The notes beneath the pieces were generated by a model, which was not told where the DNA came from, did not search any database, and worked only from the letters and a program-made list of their open reading frames with translations. Below are positions 9,629 through 19,460 of a DNA stretch of 64,000 nucleotides, one piece after another (the first letter of the stretch is position 1; every line of letters starts with the position of its first letter). The translations under genes were made by a program, and so were the position numbers. Source of the DNA: Magnetospirillum sp. 15-1 (GTDB lineage Bacteria; Pseudomonadota; Alphaproteobacteria; Rhodospirillales; Magnetospirillaceae); the NCBI RefSeq assembly GCF_900184795.1, contig NZ_FXXN01000018.1, forward strand, positions 1 to 64,000. The letters are read 5' to 3'.

Positions 9629-11775
9629 TTCCCCTCGAAGTGAAGCACGCCGTCCCAGCCCTCGCCGGGCGGTGCGGCACGATGACCGGCCACCAGCCCG
9701 AGATACAGGCTGGCCGGCCCGTCCTCGCCATGAGCCGCCAGATAGGCCTCGAAAGCCTGGGCGGCACCGGCCCAATCCTGGGCCAGATACAGCTTCAAGG
9801 CGGCGTTCCACTCGGAACAGGCCTGGAGCTGCCCTTCGTCGGCGGCATAGGGGGCGCCGGGCTCCAGTGCCCCCACCAGTTCGAACAGCGGCACCGGCTG
9901 GCTGACCCCGGCGGGCGCCACCACGCCCAGGGGCCGGAACAGGAAGTGCCCGCGCCCCTCCTTCTCCACCGGGCCGGTGGCCAGGATCGAGGTGCCGAAT
10001 ATCTTGTTCAGACCCTCGATGCGCGACGCCAGATTCACCTCGGCTCCCAGGGCGGTGTACTGCATGCGGTCGCTGCAACCCACATTGCCGACCACCGCCA
10101 TCCCGGAATGCAGGCCGAAGCGGGTCGGCATGGGCGGGAAGGCATTGGCGACCAGATCGTGGTTCAACTGCTCGGACAACGCCCGGCAGGCCAGCACCGT
10201 GCGGCAGGCGTTGACCACATGGTCGTCATCCAGGTTCGGCGCGTTCCAGAACGCCATGACGGCGTCGCCGATGAACTTGTCGATGGTTCCCCGGTGCTGG
10301 ATGATCTCGCCCGACATCATCTCGAAATAGATGGACAGGCGGTGGGCGACGTCCTCGGGAGCCATGAACTCCGAGGTATGGGTGAAGCCCTGGATGTCGG
10401 TGAACAGGATGGTCAGCGGCCGCCGCTCGCCGTCGATGGTGGCGACCCCGCCCGAGTTCATGATGTTGCGGACCAGATCCTTGGGCACATAGGCGGCGAA
10501 GCAGCGCAGGGCGGCCTTCATCCGGCTGAAGGCCTCGGCCAGGGTGTGCACCTCGATGACCGCGGAACGGATGACGGTATCGGCGGTGAGGTTCAGGCTC
10601 TCGATGTCGCGCACCTCGCCGGTCAACGCCTCGATGGGCCGCGTCAGCAGACGGGATGCCCAGGCCACCCCGGCGCCGGCCAGGATCAGGAAGACGGTGC
10701 CGATCAGCAAAATCCGCAGACTGGCCCGGCGCAGCGGCGCGATGAAGTCGCTTTCCGCCGCCACCACGCCGATGGTCCAATGCTTGCCGAAATCCTCGGG
10801 AAAGGGCGTGAAGGATACCAGATAGGTCTCGCCCCCGGCTCCCAGCCCGGCCTCGAAGCGGTCCCCCAGGGAGGTGCGCAGGCGGGCGGCGTCGGCCACC
10901 ACCCGGTCGGCGATCTGATCGACCCGGGCGATCTCCAGCCCTTCGGGTCCCTGGATGACGGCCTGCTCCGGATCGGGATAGCCGAGCAGGCGGTTCTCCT
11001 CGTCCAGGATGAAGATCCGCCCCTTGGTTCCCACCGCCCGCTCCGCCAGATGGCGGGACAGGGTCTCGGTCAGCAGATCGGCGGCGAACACCCCCATCAG
11101 GGCGCCGTCATCGGTGGTCAGGCGCTGCGACAGGGTCAGACCGGGCTTGCCGATGCTGCTGAACACATGGACGCCCGAGGTGGCGACGCCCGGCGTTTCC
11201 GCCGCCGCCTTGTACCAGGAGCGGCGGCGCGGGTCGTAGACCGCCTTGGGAGCCCGCTCGACCCCGACCACGTCACCCCAGGCGGTGATGTAGATCCAAC
11301 TGTCCACCACCTCGCCCTCGACGGCGTCGATGATGCGAAGGGCGAAGCGGGCCTCGGGCGGCGGATGGCGGCCCAGCAGCCCCTTGCCGCCCGGCGGCGG
11401 CAGGCGGATCACCTCGTAGAAGGCGCCATCCTTGGCGAAGCCGAAGAACAGGGCATAGAGATCGGGAAAGGCTTCCAGCGTGTCGATCAGCGGGCGCAGG
11501 GTCTCGACCCGCCGCAGCTTCTCCCCCTCGGCCTTGCCGAAGGCGGTGGAGAGGTCCACCACGCGGGCCATGGGGACCAGCAGGTTGCGCACCCCCGACA
11601 CCACGTCACGGGTGGCGCCGTCCATGGCGTTCTGGGCAAGCTCGGCGGCAAGGTGGGAGTTCTGGCGGTAAAGGACCGTGGTCATCAACCCGGTCAGCGG
11701 CAGCATGATACCGAGGAAGATGGCGGCGATGCCGACTCTCAGCCGGATTCTGGGCCGTTCCGACCGCTCACTCAC
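9625..11775 (-). CDS. Transmembrane class III adenylate/guanylate cyclase with periplasmic sensor and HAMP
   Basis: About 716 residues. TM1 lies at roughly 13-33 (VGIAAIFLGIMLPLTGLMTT). A large Cache-like periplasmic region spans about 36-330, TM2 about 335-355 and a HAMP region to about 410. A class III cyclase domain covers about 440-625: LTILFTDIQGFTHTSE carries the first metal Asp, DKFIGDAVMAFWNAP the second, and GLHSGMAVVGNVG then YTALGAEVNLASRIEGLN follow. The tail has a TPR-like helix pair ending PPGEGWDGVLHF, frequent in this cyclase class. It should make cAMP or cGMP in response to a periplasmic signal. I chose GTG 11775, preceded by GGGGGGCAGG; a TTG at 11787 is the alternative. It is transcribed with the overlapping dctP-like gene. 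Confidence 0.9.
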   Translation of the reverse strand: MSERSERPRIRLRVGIAAIFLGIMLPLTGLMTTVLYRQNSHLAAELAQNAMDGATRDVVSGVRNLLVPMARVVDLSTAFGKAEGEKLRRVETLRPLIDTLEAFPDLYALFFGFAKDGAFYEVIRLPPPGGKGLLGRHPPPEARFALRIIDAVEGEVVDSWIYITAWGDVVGVERAPKAVYDPRRRSWYKAAAETPGVATSGVHVFSSIGKPGLTLSQRLTTDDGALMGVFAADLLTETLSRHLAERAVGTKGRIFILDEENRLLGYPDPEQAVIQGPEGLEIARVDQIADRVVADAARLRTSLGDRFEAGLGAGGETYLVSFTPFPEDFGKHWTIGVVAAESDFIAPLRRASLRILLIGTVFLILAGAGVAWASRLLTRPIEALTGEVRDIESLNLTADTVIRSAVIEVHTLAEAFSRMKAALRCFAAYVPKDLVRNIMNSGGVATIDGERRPLTILFTDIQGFTHTSEFMAPEDVAHRLSIYFEMMSGEIIQHRGTIDKFIGDAVMAFWNAPNLDDDHVVNACRTVLACRALSEQLNHDLVANAFPPMPTRFGLHSGMAVVGNVGCSDRMQYTALGAEVNLASRIEGLNKIFGTSILATGPVEKEGRGHFLFRPLGVVAPAGVSQPVPLFELVGALEPGAPYAADEGQLQACSEWNAALKLYLAQDWAGAAQAFEAYLAAHGEDGPASLYLGLVAGHRAAPPGEGWDGVLHFEGK

Positions 11776-11891
11776 CCTGCCCCCCAAAAACCATAAATTC
11801 CATGCGGACTATAGACCAGCCATCCGGATTGGAATAGTTACGGATTGTGTCGGGAACGTGTGAATTCCATGAATGGTCGACGGGCGACCGA

Positions 11892-12557
11892 TCAGCAATC
11901 GGCGTACCAGCGGATGAAGAAGGTATCGTCGCCTTCCTCGCGCAGGCCCATGGTGGGAGCACCGGTATCGTCGATCAGCCCCATCTCGTGCAGCCAGCGC
12001 ACCACCTTGCGGAAATGGGCGAGGTTGTGGAGGCTGGTGCCGCCTTCCAGCCAGTTCTGCTCGAGGAAGGCCAGCACGGCGGGCTGGCCCAGTTCGGCCT
12101 CCCACAGGATGCCGAGCAGCGAGCACAGCCCCTCCTCCACGTCGCGTTCGGGCAGGAACAGCGACTGCACCGCGTCGGCCTCGGCCTTGCGGCCGGTTTC
12201 CGGCCCGGCCCCCAGACCGAAATCCAGCACCGGCCGGCGCTCGGGCGAGGATAGCTGATAGTGGGCCACCTCATGGATCAGCACGCTGGGCTCCAGATGA
12301 ACCGCCACCGCCTCGCCGTCCCAGGTGAAGTGCTCCTGGGGGCTCATCTCGAGAATCTTGAAGCCGAAGCGCCGGCACAGTTCCACCGCTCCCTTCTGAT
12401 GCTCGGGGTCGGTGGACAGCGTCAGCAGATCATCGTCGGGCACCAGGGCGGTGACGCGGCGGAACACGGCAAGCGCCAGCGGGTCGATGGCCAGGGCCTC
12501 TTCGAAGCCGCTCTTCAGCCCGGCCAAGCCGGTATGGTCGATGGGAGTGAGGATCAT
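11892..12557 (-). CDS. HExxH protein resembling elongation factor P hydroxylase (EpmC-like)
   Basis: A 221-residue soluble protein. The notable motif is SVLIHEVAHYQLSSPERRP, followed by VLDFGLGAG. This order (HExxH, paired Arg, then a DFG strand) resembles EpmC/YfcM, which hydroxylates the modified lysine of EF-P. The C-terminal half (EEGLCSLLGILWEAELGQPA, then FLEQNWLEG) is helical and also compatible. The HExxH could alternatively belong to a small metalloprotease-like protein. No efp, epmA or epmB gene is in the window. It is divergent from murA, with 86 bases between starts. The ATG at 12557 lacks a strong ribosome-binding site, so the start is less certain than the frame. Confidence 0.6.
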   Translation of the reverse strand: MILTPIDHTGLAGLKSGFEEALAIDPLALAVFRRVTALVPDDDLLTLSTDPEHQKGAVELCRRFGFKILEMSPQEHFTWDGEAVAVHLEPSVLIHEVAHYQLSSPERRPVLDFGLGAGPETGRKAEADAVQSLFLPERDVEEGLCSLLGILWEAELGQPAVLAFLEQNWLEGGTSLHNLAHFRKVVRWLHEMGLIDDTGAPTMGLREEGDDTFFIRWYADC

Positions 12558-12643
12558 GGCAGGGTTTTAGTCGCGGACCTTGACCTTGGCAAGGGGGGGC
12601 GCTAAAGGACGCCTCTGATTCCCCTTCGCCTCAAGGACCAAGC

Positions 12644-13942
<1,299 letters not shown>

Positions 13943-13975
13943 GGTATTTCACGGTTCTAACGCGGATTCGGTGGA

Positions 13976-14070
13976 TTCACCACGAAGGCGCGAAGGCACG
14001 AAGAAGGAGGAAGGAATGGAATTTTTCTTCCTCTTCGTGATCCTTCGTGCCCTCGCGCCTTCGTGGTGAA
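13976..14070. repeat. 95-bp imperfect palindrome between murA and an EF-hand gene
   Basis: The left arm TTCACCACGAAGGCGCGAAGG... (13976-14003) and the right arm ending ...CGCCTTCGTGGTGAA at 14070 are near-perfect reverse complements around an AT-richer centre (GGAATGGAATTTTTCTTCC). Repeats of this CACGAAGGCACGAAG type are dispersed in many proteobacterial genomes. Located between convergent genes, it can form a long cruciform or RNA hairpin and probably acts as a bidirectional terminator. Confidence 0.75.
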
Positions 14071-14075
14071 CAACC

Positions 14076-16301
14076 CTATTTGTGCAGCAGGGCGACAGCC
14101 TTGGCGAGCCAGCCCAGCTTCCAGGCCAGGGCCACGGCACCCACCACCACCACGGCGAAAACGGCGGAGCGCCACGGCGGCTCCTTCTGGGCATAGGGGT
14201 CCTTGAGGGAACGCTGGGCGCCTTCGGGCAGCCTGGCGAGATGGGTCAGCGCCGTTCCGAACGGAATGTTGATGCGGGCATGGGTGTTCACCGCCCAGCC
14301 GTTGGCGTCGAGGATCGGCCCCAGGTGGCGCTGGTGCAGCTTGAACGAGGCGATGATCATGCTTGGCCCCGATACCGCCAGCATGGCGCCGAACAGGGCC
14401 AGGGGAATCTGCCACCACGGCAAGGCCAGGAAGCCGGTGACCACAGAGGCCAGCGCCGTGCCGATGGCGCCGATGGCCAGACCCAGGGCGGCGAAGATGC
14501 CGGCGAAGCGTCCGGCGTCGAAGGGGGCGGGAGCGGCCGGCGCGGCGGCGGACGCCGCCGGGGCCGGTGCGGCGGGCGGGGCGGCCGGCTTGGCGCCCGG
14601 CAGGGGAATCTTGGGCGACACGGCGACGGCGGCCACCTGATCATCGGCGGCCTTGGCCCGCGCGGCGGCGGCCTTCTCCACCATCTGGGCGATCATCTTG
14701 CCCACCTTCTTGTAGGGCGCCCAGAAGGACTGGCGGATGCTGATGGGATGGTCGATGAGGTGGACGATGGTGGCATCCCAGTCCACGCCCTTGCGGTCAT
14801 AGAACACGCCGTTGCGCCCGACCATCAACTGGTCGGAATCGCCGTCGGTGACGGCGGCGGCGATGTACATCTTCTCGCTGTCCTCGACGCCCCGGCGGCG
14901 GCATTCGCAATAAACCAGGTAGATGCGGCTGAGCGTGGCGATCACCGCGTGCTTGCCCGGCTCCTCCACCTTGACGCACAGGTCGCAGGACCGTCCGTCG
15001 ATGAACAGCGTGCCGGCCTGGAACACCGCCTTGTGCTTCCTGGTGTAGAAGTCGCGGAAGGCGACGAAATTGTTGAGCAGCACCGCCAGATCACGGCAGC
15101 AGCGCAGCAGCTTGTCCACGGAATCGATGGCCATGGCCTCGGCCTCCAGGGCCAGGTCCTGGGCGATCAGCGCTTCGATGGCGGTGCGGGCCTCCATGCC
15201 CAGGATGGCCTTGATGCGCTCGGTGCCCAGCGCCCCCACCGGCCCTTCGGGCATATCCTTCGCCCAGGCGGCCCGCGCCGCGAAACGGCGTTTGAGCCCG
15301 GCCCAATCCTCGGCCGACAGGGTCTGGCGCTCGCCCAGCAGCGGCACCACCACCTCGGCCCGGAAGCGGTCCATGGCGGCGGCCCAGGCGGGGTTGAGCC
15401 CGGCCCCCAGCGGCAGTTCCGCTCCGGCGGTGACCGCCGCCAGGGGGAAATCGGCCAGTTCCGGGGATTCGGGCGACAGCAGGTGCCCGGCCAGCCCGGC
15501 CCAATCCTCTTCCGAACGGTTGAGCGGCCCGGCGGCACGGGCGTCGAAGGCGGCCAGGGCGCAACGGGTGAACCAGTCGTCCAGCTTGGCCGCCACCGCC
15601 GCCACCGCCTCGGCCGCCTTGCCGGATTCGCCGGCCACCGGGTTGAGATCGGCATCCCCGTCCGCCCTGCCGGCCCAGGCGGCATAGGCCTCGGCGGCCT
15701 CGAAGAAGGCCTTCACCTTATCCATGGATACGCCGGGCAGGCCGCCGCGGTCGGTCTCGCCGCCCAGGCAGGCGATGATGTCCTCGATCACCGAGCGCAA
15801 GGCCCGGTCCTCGACGATCTCGGCCGGCACGATGCCGTCGCCGTTGAAGTCGTTGGCGGCGAACACCTCCTGCACCCCCGCCACCTCGGTCAGGGTAATG
15901 GTGTGGGCGTCGGCCTTGCCGCTTTTCACCAGGATGCGCTTGGCCGCCGCCAGCACGGCGCGTCCCTCGGGCTTGGAATCGTCGATGGCCTCCAGCGGCA
16001 GCGCGTCCTCGCGCCGCAGCAGCAGATCGGGCTGCTTCAGCAGGTTTCCCGCCCATTCCACCACGGCGATGACCTCGCCGGCGCGGATACGGCCGTCCTT
16101 GTCGGCATCGATGATGTCCAGGGTGCGCTGGTCCAGCTCGATGCCCCGCGTCGGGCAGGACAGCGCCGCCCACAGCTTCTGGTCCAGGGACCCCAGGCTC
16201 ATCAGCGCCCGGCCGGTGTCGAGCCGGACCTGGTCGAAGCCGCCGGCCCGGAAGAACTTCCACTGCATCGGCCCCTGGTTGCCGCCGGTTTCGTCGCTCA
16301 T
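14076..16301 (-). CDS. EF-hand domain membrane protein of unknown function
   Basis: A 741-residue protein starting MSDETGGNQG at ATG 16301. It carries a canonical EF-hand loop DADKDGRIRAGE (about residues 65-76) and a second, imperfect one, DFNGDGIVPAE (about 151-161), so it probably binds calcium. A long mostly helical region follows, including SCDLCVKVEEPGKHAV and YLVYCECRRRG with clustered cysteines. An Ala/Pro linker near residue 560-590 leads to a membrane domain with about three hydrophobic segments (FAGIFAALGLAIGAIGTAL, WWQIPLALFGAMLAVSGP and the C-terminal AVFAVVVVGAVALAWKLGW). There is no signal peptide, so the EF-hand part is probably cytoplasmic. I do not recognise a characterised family and no operon partners are present. 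Confidence 0.75.
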   Translation of the reverse strand: MSDETGGNQGPMQWKFFRAGGFDQVRLDTGRALMSLGSLDQKLWAALSCPTRGIELDQRTLDIIDADKDGRIRAGEVIAVVEWAGNLLKQPDLLLRREDALPLEAIDDSKPEGRAVLAAAKRILVKSGKADAHTITLTEVAGVQEVFAANDFNGDGIVPAEIVEDRALRSVIEDIIACLGGETDRGGLPGVSMDKVKAFFEAAEAYAAWAGRADGDADLNPVAGESGKAAEAVAAVAAKLDDWFTRCALAAFDARAAGPLNRSEEDWAGLAGHLLSPESPELADFPLAAVTAGAELPLGAGLNPAWAAAMDRFRAEVVVPLLGERQTLSAEDWAGLKRRFAARAAWAKDMPEGPVGALGTERIKAILGMEARTAIEALIAQDLALEAEAMAIDSVDKLLRCCRDLAVLLNNFVAFRDFYTRKHKAVFQAGTLFIDGRSCDLCVKVEEPGKHAVIATLSRIYLVYCECRRRGVEDSEKMYIAAAVTDGDSDQLMVGRNGVFYDRKGVDWDATIVHLIDHPISIRQSFWAPYKKVGKMIAQMVEKAAAARAKAADDQVAAVAVSPKIPLPGAKPAAPPAAPAPAASAAAPAAPAPFDAGRFAGIFAALGLAIGAIGTALASVVTGFLALPWWQIPLALFGAMLAVSGPSMIIASFKLHQRHLGPILDANGWAVNTHARINIPFGTALTHLARLPEGAQRSLKDPYAQKEPPWRSAVFAVVVVGAVALAWKLGWLAKAVALLHK

Positions 16302-16457
16302 GTCCGCCCCCTGGAATTGAACCGTTCAATCATGCCCGAAGTGAGAGCGGAGGCAAGCGTTACACTGTGTTACCCCCACCCTTCCGGCAGACATCGCCTC
16401 GTTACCTTCGCATGTTCTAATACAAACATGAGCGGGGAAGAGTGATAGGAGGCTATC

Positions 16458-16793
16458 ATGAAGACCATCCTCAAGACCCTCGCAGCCCTTGCCGCCGTCG
16501 CCGTCGTCGCCTCGTGCACCGCGAATGCGGCCGACCAGTCCACCACCCGGCAGGGCTGGGGTCCGGGCTGGCGCCACGAGCAGATGGTCAAGGCCTACAA
16601 GGACGGCACGTTCACCCCCGGCCAGGGTCCCGGCTTCGGGCGCGGCCCTGGGTACGCCATGTGGGGTGGTGGTCCCGGAATGGGACGCGGCATGATGGCT
16701 TCGGCCGTCGGCCCGGACGGCAAGATCGATCCGACCAAGCTGCCCGCCGATTGCCCGATGCGCCAGAGCCTGATCCAGGCCCCCACCCAGTAG
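16458..16793 (+). CDS. Small secreted Gly/Pro-rich protein
   Basis: 111 residues beginning with a signal peptide: MKTILKTLAALAAVAVVASC, cleaved after NAA or modified at the Cys. ASC falls at the end of the hydrophobic core, but the lipobox is poor. The mature part is rich in Gly, Met and aromatic residues (GQGPGFGRGPGYAMWGGGPG) and ends with a Cys-containing segment, LPADCPMRQS. The Gly/Met-rich pattern recalls small periplasmic metal- or envelope-stress proteins, but I cannot name a family. A strong AGGAGG ribosome-binding site lies 6 bases before ATG 16458. A strong hairpin follows the stop, so it is probably monocistronic. Confidence 0.7.
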   Translation: MKTILKTLAALAAVAVVASCTANAADQSTTRQGWGPGWRHEQMVKAYKDGTFTPGQGPGFGRGPGYAMWGGGPGMGRGMMASAVGPDGKIDPTKLPADCPMRQSLIQAPTQ

Positions 16794-16819
16794 ACCCGGC
16801 CCAGTAGCAATCAATTGCG

Positions 16820-16861
16820 CAAAGTCCCGCCCCCGGCTTGACAGTCGGGGGCGGGACTTTG
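16820..16861 (+). terminator. Strong hairpin terminator
   Basis: A 16-bp perfect stem, CAAAGTCCCGCCCCCG/CGGGGGCGGGACTTTG, closes a 10-base loop. The U-tract is short, but A's and T's sit inside the stem ends, so it can act in both directions. It lies between the small secreted protein and the peptide-binding protein gene, 11 bases before the latter's ATG. Confidence 0.75.
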
Positions 16862-16872
16862 ATTCTAGGGGG

Positions 16873-18522
16873 ATGCGCAAATTCCTCGCCCCCCTGATCG
16901 TCTCGACCATGCTCGCCGCCCCGGCCTGGGCCAAGGACGAGCTCGCCATCGGCATCACCCAGTTTCCGGCGACGCTGAACCCGTCCATCGAGTCCATGCT
17001 GGCCAAGACCTATGTCCTGGCCTTCGCCCATCGTCCCATCACCGCCTACGATGCCTCGTGGCAGTTGACCTGCCTGCTGTGCGAGAAGCTGCCGACCATC
17101 GAGAACGGGCTGGCCAAGGTGGAAACGCTGGAGGGCGGCAGAAAGGGGATCGCCGCCACCTATGCACTGCGCGCCGACGCCAAATGGGCCGACGGCACGC
17201 CGGTGACCACCGACGACGTGGTGTTCAGTTGGGAGGTGGGCCGCCACCCCCAGTCGGGCGTGGCGGCGGCCGAACTGTTCCGCCGCATCACCCGGGTCGA
17301 GGTCAAGGATTCCCGCACCTTCACCCTGCATGTGGACAAGGTCACCTTCGACTACAACGCCATCAACGACCTGCACCTGCTGCCCGCTCATATCGAGCGC
17401 AAGCGCTTCGAAGGCGCCCCCTCCGAGTACCGCAACCGTACCGCCTACGACCAGGATTCCACCAATCCCGGCCTCTATAACGGCCCCTACCGCATCACCT
17501 CGGTGGTCCAGGGCAGTCATGTGGTGCTGGAGCCCAACACCTACTGGGGCGGGACAAAGCCGGGCTTCAAGCGCATCGTCATCAAGGCCATCGAGAATAC
17601 CGCCTCGCTGGAGGCCAACCTGCTGTCGGGCGGCGTCGACATGATCGCCGGCGAGTTGGGCCTGCCGCTGGAGCAGAGCCTGGCCTTCGAGAAGCGCCAT
17701 GGCGCCCGCTTCAACGTGATCACCAAGCCCAGCCTGAGCTACGAGCACCTGGACCTCAACCTGTCGTCGTCCCTGCTGTCCGAGCCCAAGGTACGCCGCG
17801 CCCTGCTGCTGGGCCTCGACCGCGAGACCATCTCGCGCCAGCTTTTCGAGGGCCGCCAGATCGTCGCCGAATCCGTGGTGCCGCCGCTCGACTGGGTCTT
17901 CGCCGCCGACCTGCCGAAAGCGAGCTTCGATCCGGTCCGCGCCAATCAATTGCTGGACGAGGCCGGGTGGATGGTCGGACCGGGCGGCGTCCGGGTCAAT
18001 CACCGGCGCGAGCGCCTTTCCCTGGAACTGGTCACCACCGCCGGCAACCGTTCGCGCGAACTGATCGCCCAGGTGATGCAGGCCCAGTGGAAGAAGATCG
18101 GCGTCGAATTGCGGATCAAGACCGAGCCGCCCCGCGTGATGTTCGGCGACACGGTGACCCGGCGCAAATTCCCCCACATGGCGCTGTTCGCCTGGTACTC
18201 GGCGCCCGAGAGCGTGCCGCGCTCGACACTGCACTCCTCCATGATCCCCAATGCCGGCAACAACTGGTCGGGCCAGAACTACCCCGGCTATGCCAGCCCG
18301 GCCATGGACCAGTTGCTCGATTCCGTCGAGGTGGAACTGAGCAAGGACAAACGCAAGGCCATCTGGCGCGACATCCAGGCCCTTTACGCCGCCGATCTGC
18401 CGGCCCTGCCGCTGTTCTTCAAGTCGGATTCCTTCATCCTGCCCAAGGAATTGAAGGGGGTACAGCCCACCGGCCATCAGGACCCCTCCCCCTATTGGGC
18501 GGAGAACTGGCGGTGGGAGTGA
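16873..18522 (+). CDS. ABC transporter periplasmic peptide-type solute-binding protein (SBP family 5)
   Basis: 549 residues with a classical signal peptide (MRKFLAPLIVSTMLAAPAWA, cleaved before KDE). Family 5 features include the early FPATLNPSIES segment, KWADGTPVTTDDVVFSW, the LLGLDRETISRQLFEG region and the C-terminal RDIQALYAADLPALPLFF. It should bind oligopeptides or a related ligand in the periplasm and deliver them to the two permeases encoded directly downstream. ATG 16873 follows TAGGGGG. The next gene overlaps its TGA. The ligand cannot be deduced from sequence alone. Confidence 0.9.
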   Translation: MRKFLAPLIVSTMLAAPAWAKDELAIGITQFPATLNPSIESMLAKTYVLAFAHRPITAYDASWQLTCLLCEKLPTIENGLAKVETLEGGRKGIAATYALRADAKWADGTPVTTDDVVFSWEVGRHPQSGVAAAELFRRITRVEVKDSRTFTLHVDKVTFDYNAINDLHLLPAHIERKRFEGAPSEYRNRTAYDQDSTNPGLYNGPYRITSVVQGSHVVLEPNTYWGGTKPGFKRIVIKAIENTASLEANLLSGGVDMIAGELGLPLEQSLAFEKRHGARFNVITKPSLSYEHLDLNLSSSLLSEPKVRRALLLGLDRETISRQLFEGRQIVAESVVPPLDWVFAADLPKASFDPVRANQLLDEAGWMVGPGGVRVNHRRERLSLELVTTAGNRSRELIAQVMQAQWKKIGVELRIKTEPPRVMFGDTVTRRKFPHMALFAWYSAPESVPRSTLHSSMIPNAGNNWSGQNYPGYASPAMDQLLDSVEVELSKDKRKAIWRDIQALYAADLPALPLFFKSDSFILPKELKGVQPTGHQDPSPYWAENWRWE

Positions 18523-19460
18523 GCGCCCGCCTGCTCCAGTCCGTCCTCGTCTTGTTGCTGATGTCCTTCGTGGTCTACGGCCTGATGGGTCTGATGCCCG
18601 GCGATCCCATCGACCTGATGATCGCCGGCGATCCCCGCCTGACCCCGGACGACGCGGTGCGGCTGAAGGCGCTCTATGGCCTCGACCAGCCGTGGATGGA
18701 ACGCTGGCTGCGCTGGCTGGGGCAGTTCATCCAGGGAGAACTGGGCTATTCCCGCCTGTACGCCCGCCCGGTGGCAGAGGCCATGGCTCCGGCGCTGGGC
18801 AACAGCGCCCTGCTGATGCTGTCGGCCATGGCGCTCTCGCTGTCCGTCGCCATTCCGCTGGGCATCCTCGCCTCGCTCAGGCCCGGCGGTCCGCTCGACC
18901 GGCTGGTCAACCTGCTGGCCTTCGCCTCGGTGTCGGTGCCGGTATTCTGGCTGGGCCTGATGCTGATCGTGGTGTTCGCCGTCGGCCTGGGAATGCTGCC
19001 GGCCGGCGGAGTCGAGACCGTGGGCGGCGGCGGCCTTGCCGACCGCCTGCGTCACATGGTGCTGCCGGTGGCCGCCCTGGCCCTGGCCGGCATCGGGCAG
19101 GCGGCGCGGCACATGCGGGCCGCCATGATCGGCGAGGCCGGCGCCGATTACATCCGCACCGCCCGCGCCAAGGGGTGCGGCCCGACCCGCGTGGTGCTGG
19201 GCCATCAGTTGCGCAACGCCCTGCTGCCCATCACCACCATCGTGGCGCTGGAGTTCGGCGGGCTGTTCTCCGGCGCGCTGATCACCGAGACGGTGTTCGC
19301 CTGGCCCGGCATGGGCCGCCTGATCTACGAGGCGGTGATGGGCAACGACTTCAATCTGGCCCTGTCGGGGCTTCTGCTGGCCACCGCCATGACGCTGACC
19401 GGCTCCATCCTGGCCGACATGGCCTATCTGCGCCTCGATCCCCGGATCGGCCGGAAATGA
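18519..19460 (+). CDS. ABC transporter permease, DppB/OppB family
   Basis: About 313 residues with six predicted membrane helices. The N-terminal helix LLQSVLVLLLMSFVVYGLM is followed by LMPGDPIDLM, the hallmark of DppB-type permeases. The cytoplasmic EAA loop is DYIRTARAKGCGPTRVVLGH, and the C-terminal segment contains ETVFAWPGMGRLIYEAV. GTG 18519 overlaps the upstream TGA by four bases (GTGA); GTG 18513 is an equally in-frame alternative. It forms the membrane channel with the downstream DppC-like permease. Confidence 0.9.
   Translation: MSARLLQSVLVLLLMSFVVYGLMGLMPGDPIDLMIAGDPRLTPDDAVRLKALYGLDQPWMERWLRWLGQFIQGELGYSRLYARPVAEAMAPALGNSALLMLSAMALSLSVAIPLGILASLRPGGPLDRLVNLLAFASVSVPVFWLGLMLIVVFAVGLGMLPAGGVETVGGGGLADRLRHMVLPVAALALAGIGQAARHMRAAMIGEAGADYIRTARAKGCGPTRVVLGHQLRNALLPITTIVALEFGGLFSGALITETVFAWPGMGRLIYEAVMGNDFNLALSGLLLATAMTLTGSILADMAYLRLDPRIGRK

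Noticed and set aside
8570-10078. Longer version of the TRAP binding protein starting near 10078
   Set aside because: The extension runs antisense-like through the cyclase in another frame. The signal peptide begins at 9628, exactly at the ATGA overlap.
13976-14070. CRISPR array
   Set aside because: It is one palindrome with two arms, not regularly spaced direct repeats with unique spacers. No cas gene is present in the window.
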